25,000 nucleotides of DNA from contig NC_006691.1 of assembly GCF_000091045.1 (NCBI RefSeq), forward strand, positions 1,143,801-1,168,800, in the 5' to 3' direction. A program made the translations under genes and the position numbers. Below the pieces are notes generated by a model. It worked only from the letters and a program-made list of their open reading frames with translations, made no database searches and was not told the origin of the DNA. Position 1 is the stretch's first letter; each line of letters starts with the position of its first letter. Positions 24,205 to 25,000 of the stretch are shown piece after piece. The stretch is from Cryptococcus deneoformans JEC21. Taxonomy: Eukaryota > Basidiomycota > Tremellomycetes > Tremellales > Cryptococcaceae.

Positions 24205-25000
24205 TCATCCTTTGTTGCCACTCTTCTCCCCTTGTTTCTCTTTATTCATTTTGTTCATCAAGAGCTGGTAATCTCGGTTTGCCTTTTGCTTCTCATTCAT
24301 GTCCTTGCCCTTACTAGACTTAAAGTCACCCTCATCACCCTCCTGCGCAGGCAATCCTTGCTGGGCTCGCCATTTGGCCTTCTTTGCCTTCTTTTCCGCC
24401 TCTTTAGACGCAGCATCTTGAGCAGCCAAGAAGGTTTTGAGAGATGGGATAGCAGAAGAAGCGAGAGGTTGTAGGCGGGTGCCTGCAGCAGTGCCCTCGT
24501 CTGAAGATGGAGATGGAGAACGGGAAGGAGATAGAGGGGGATAAGAATAGTTGAGGATGGGAGAGAGTGAACGCGTGCGAGACCGCTCTCGAACAGGGGC
24601 AGGTGGCGATCTGGAGATAGATCGACTCTTTGGGGAAGGAGAAGGTGGATGTCGGTGGCGAGGGGGAGATCGAGATCGAGAAGCATACCTTCGCCTGGGG
24701 GAAGATGACCTATCGTAGGCTGTTCTGCGACGCTTGTAATCCTCTTTGTAGACGGGACTACGAGAACGAGAGTAAGGAGAACGCCGACGTTGGCGGTATG
24801 GGGAAGGAGAGCGCCGCCGATATGGTGAAACGGAGCGTCTACGGTCGTACCGGTCGTATGAAGGTGACCGGGTATACCGTCGACCGGAATATTCCCTTGA
24901 TCTTGATCTTGACCTTGAAAGATACCTGTACTCCCTCGATCTTGACCTCGTCCTTTTTCCAGGCGAATGTCTCCTACCAGGGGATCTCGGTCCTAATCCC
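24205..25000 (-). CDS. RS-domain protein, C-terminal part (runs off right edge)
   Basis: C-terminal 264 codons, to a TGA at 24205-24207, of an arginine/serine-rich protein; the N-terminus lies outside, and no intron is needed inside the window. The upstream half is a long RS/SP region with repeated SRSRSR, RRRSPSPYR, RSPPRHRH and SRSPSPSS words, typical of splicing factors and SR-related nuclear proteins. It ends in a Lys/Glu/Ala-rich, coiled-coil-prone tail (ASKEAEKKAKKAKWRAQ) followed by a charged end with MNEKQKANRDYQLLMNKMNKEK. No RNA-recognition or CWF21 motif is visible in this part, so the member cannot be named. SR proteins are usually regulated by phosphorylation of their RS serines and locate to nuclear speckles. 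Confidence 0.85.
   Translation of the reverse strand, partial: GLGPRSPGRRHSPGKRTRSRSREYRYLSRSRSRSREYSGRRYTRSPSYDRYDRRRSVSPYRRRSPSPYRQRRRSPYSRSRSPVYKEDYKRRRTAYDRSSSPRRRYASRSRSPPRHRHPPSPSPKSRSISRSPPAPVRERSRTRSLSPILNYSYPPLSPSRSPSPSSDEGTAAGTRLQPLASSAIPSLKTFLAAQDAASKEAEKKAKKAKWRAQQGLPAQEGDEGDFKSSKGKDMNEKQKANRDYQLLMNKMNKEKQGEKSGNKG

Overview
This is eukaryotic nuclear DNA, most likely from a basidiomycete yeast of the Cryptococcus type. Genes are dense and cut by many short introns, mostly 42-90 nt, with GTRNGT-like donors, CTRAY-type branch points and YAG acceptors. Spacers are short and the proteins have fungal orthologues. I give no species or chromosome because I could run no search. Exon joins were inferred by hand from splice signals, reading phase and protein-family conservation.

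Left part (1-7.1 kb). The 5' half of a DEAH-box helicase gene (PRP43, -) runs off the left edge. It diverges from a Cdc48-cofactor gene (SHP1/p47, +). SHP1 converges on a Ugo1-like mitochondrial carrier-family gene (-). A spacer of about 0.8 kb follows, then myo-inositol oxygenase (-) with all six iron ligands visible. Upstream of it, 7.0-8.9 kb is mostly non-coding and holds one exon-like open stretch without a usable start codon.

Middle (8.9-18.4 kb). A small yippee-family gene (-, five exons) diverges from mitochondrial biotin synthase BIO2 (+, with an apparent GC-AG intron). Next comes an unrecognised Ser/Pro-rich gene (+) with a PPxY motif and a C-terminal SUMO-interaction-like motif. 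GEM1 (Miro GTPase, -, 13 exons) and SAM50 (outer-membrane beta-barrel insertase, +) are head to head across a spacer of about 300 bp.

Right part (18.4-25 kb). An unrecognised 218-residue protein gene (-) is followed by tRNA-Gly(TCC) (-). Then comes a 14-exon 5'-nucleotidase-family metallophosphoesterase gene (+) in which a 21-nt and a 9-nt microexon encode metal-site motifs. The window ends in the 3' part of an RS-rich, probably splicing-related protein gene (-).

Functional theme. Four of the genes act in mitochondria. Three of these products sit in or work at the outer membrane: Ugo1 (fusion), Gem1 (ER contact and inheritance) and Sam50 (beta-barrel insertion). BIO2 acts in the matrix. I see no mobile element, CRISPR array, virus or toxin gene, and no clearly new multi-gene system. 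The most notable points are the microexons at an enzyme active site, the non-canonical intron, stop-free in-frame introns, and the GEM1/SAM50 shared promoter.
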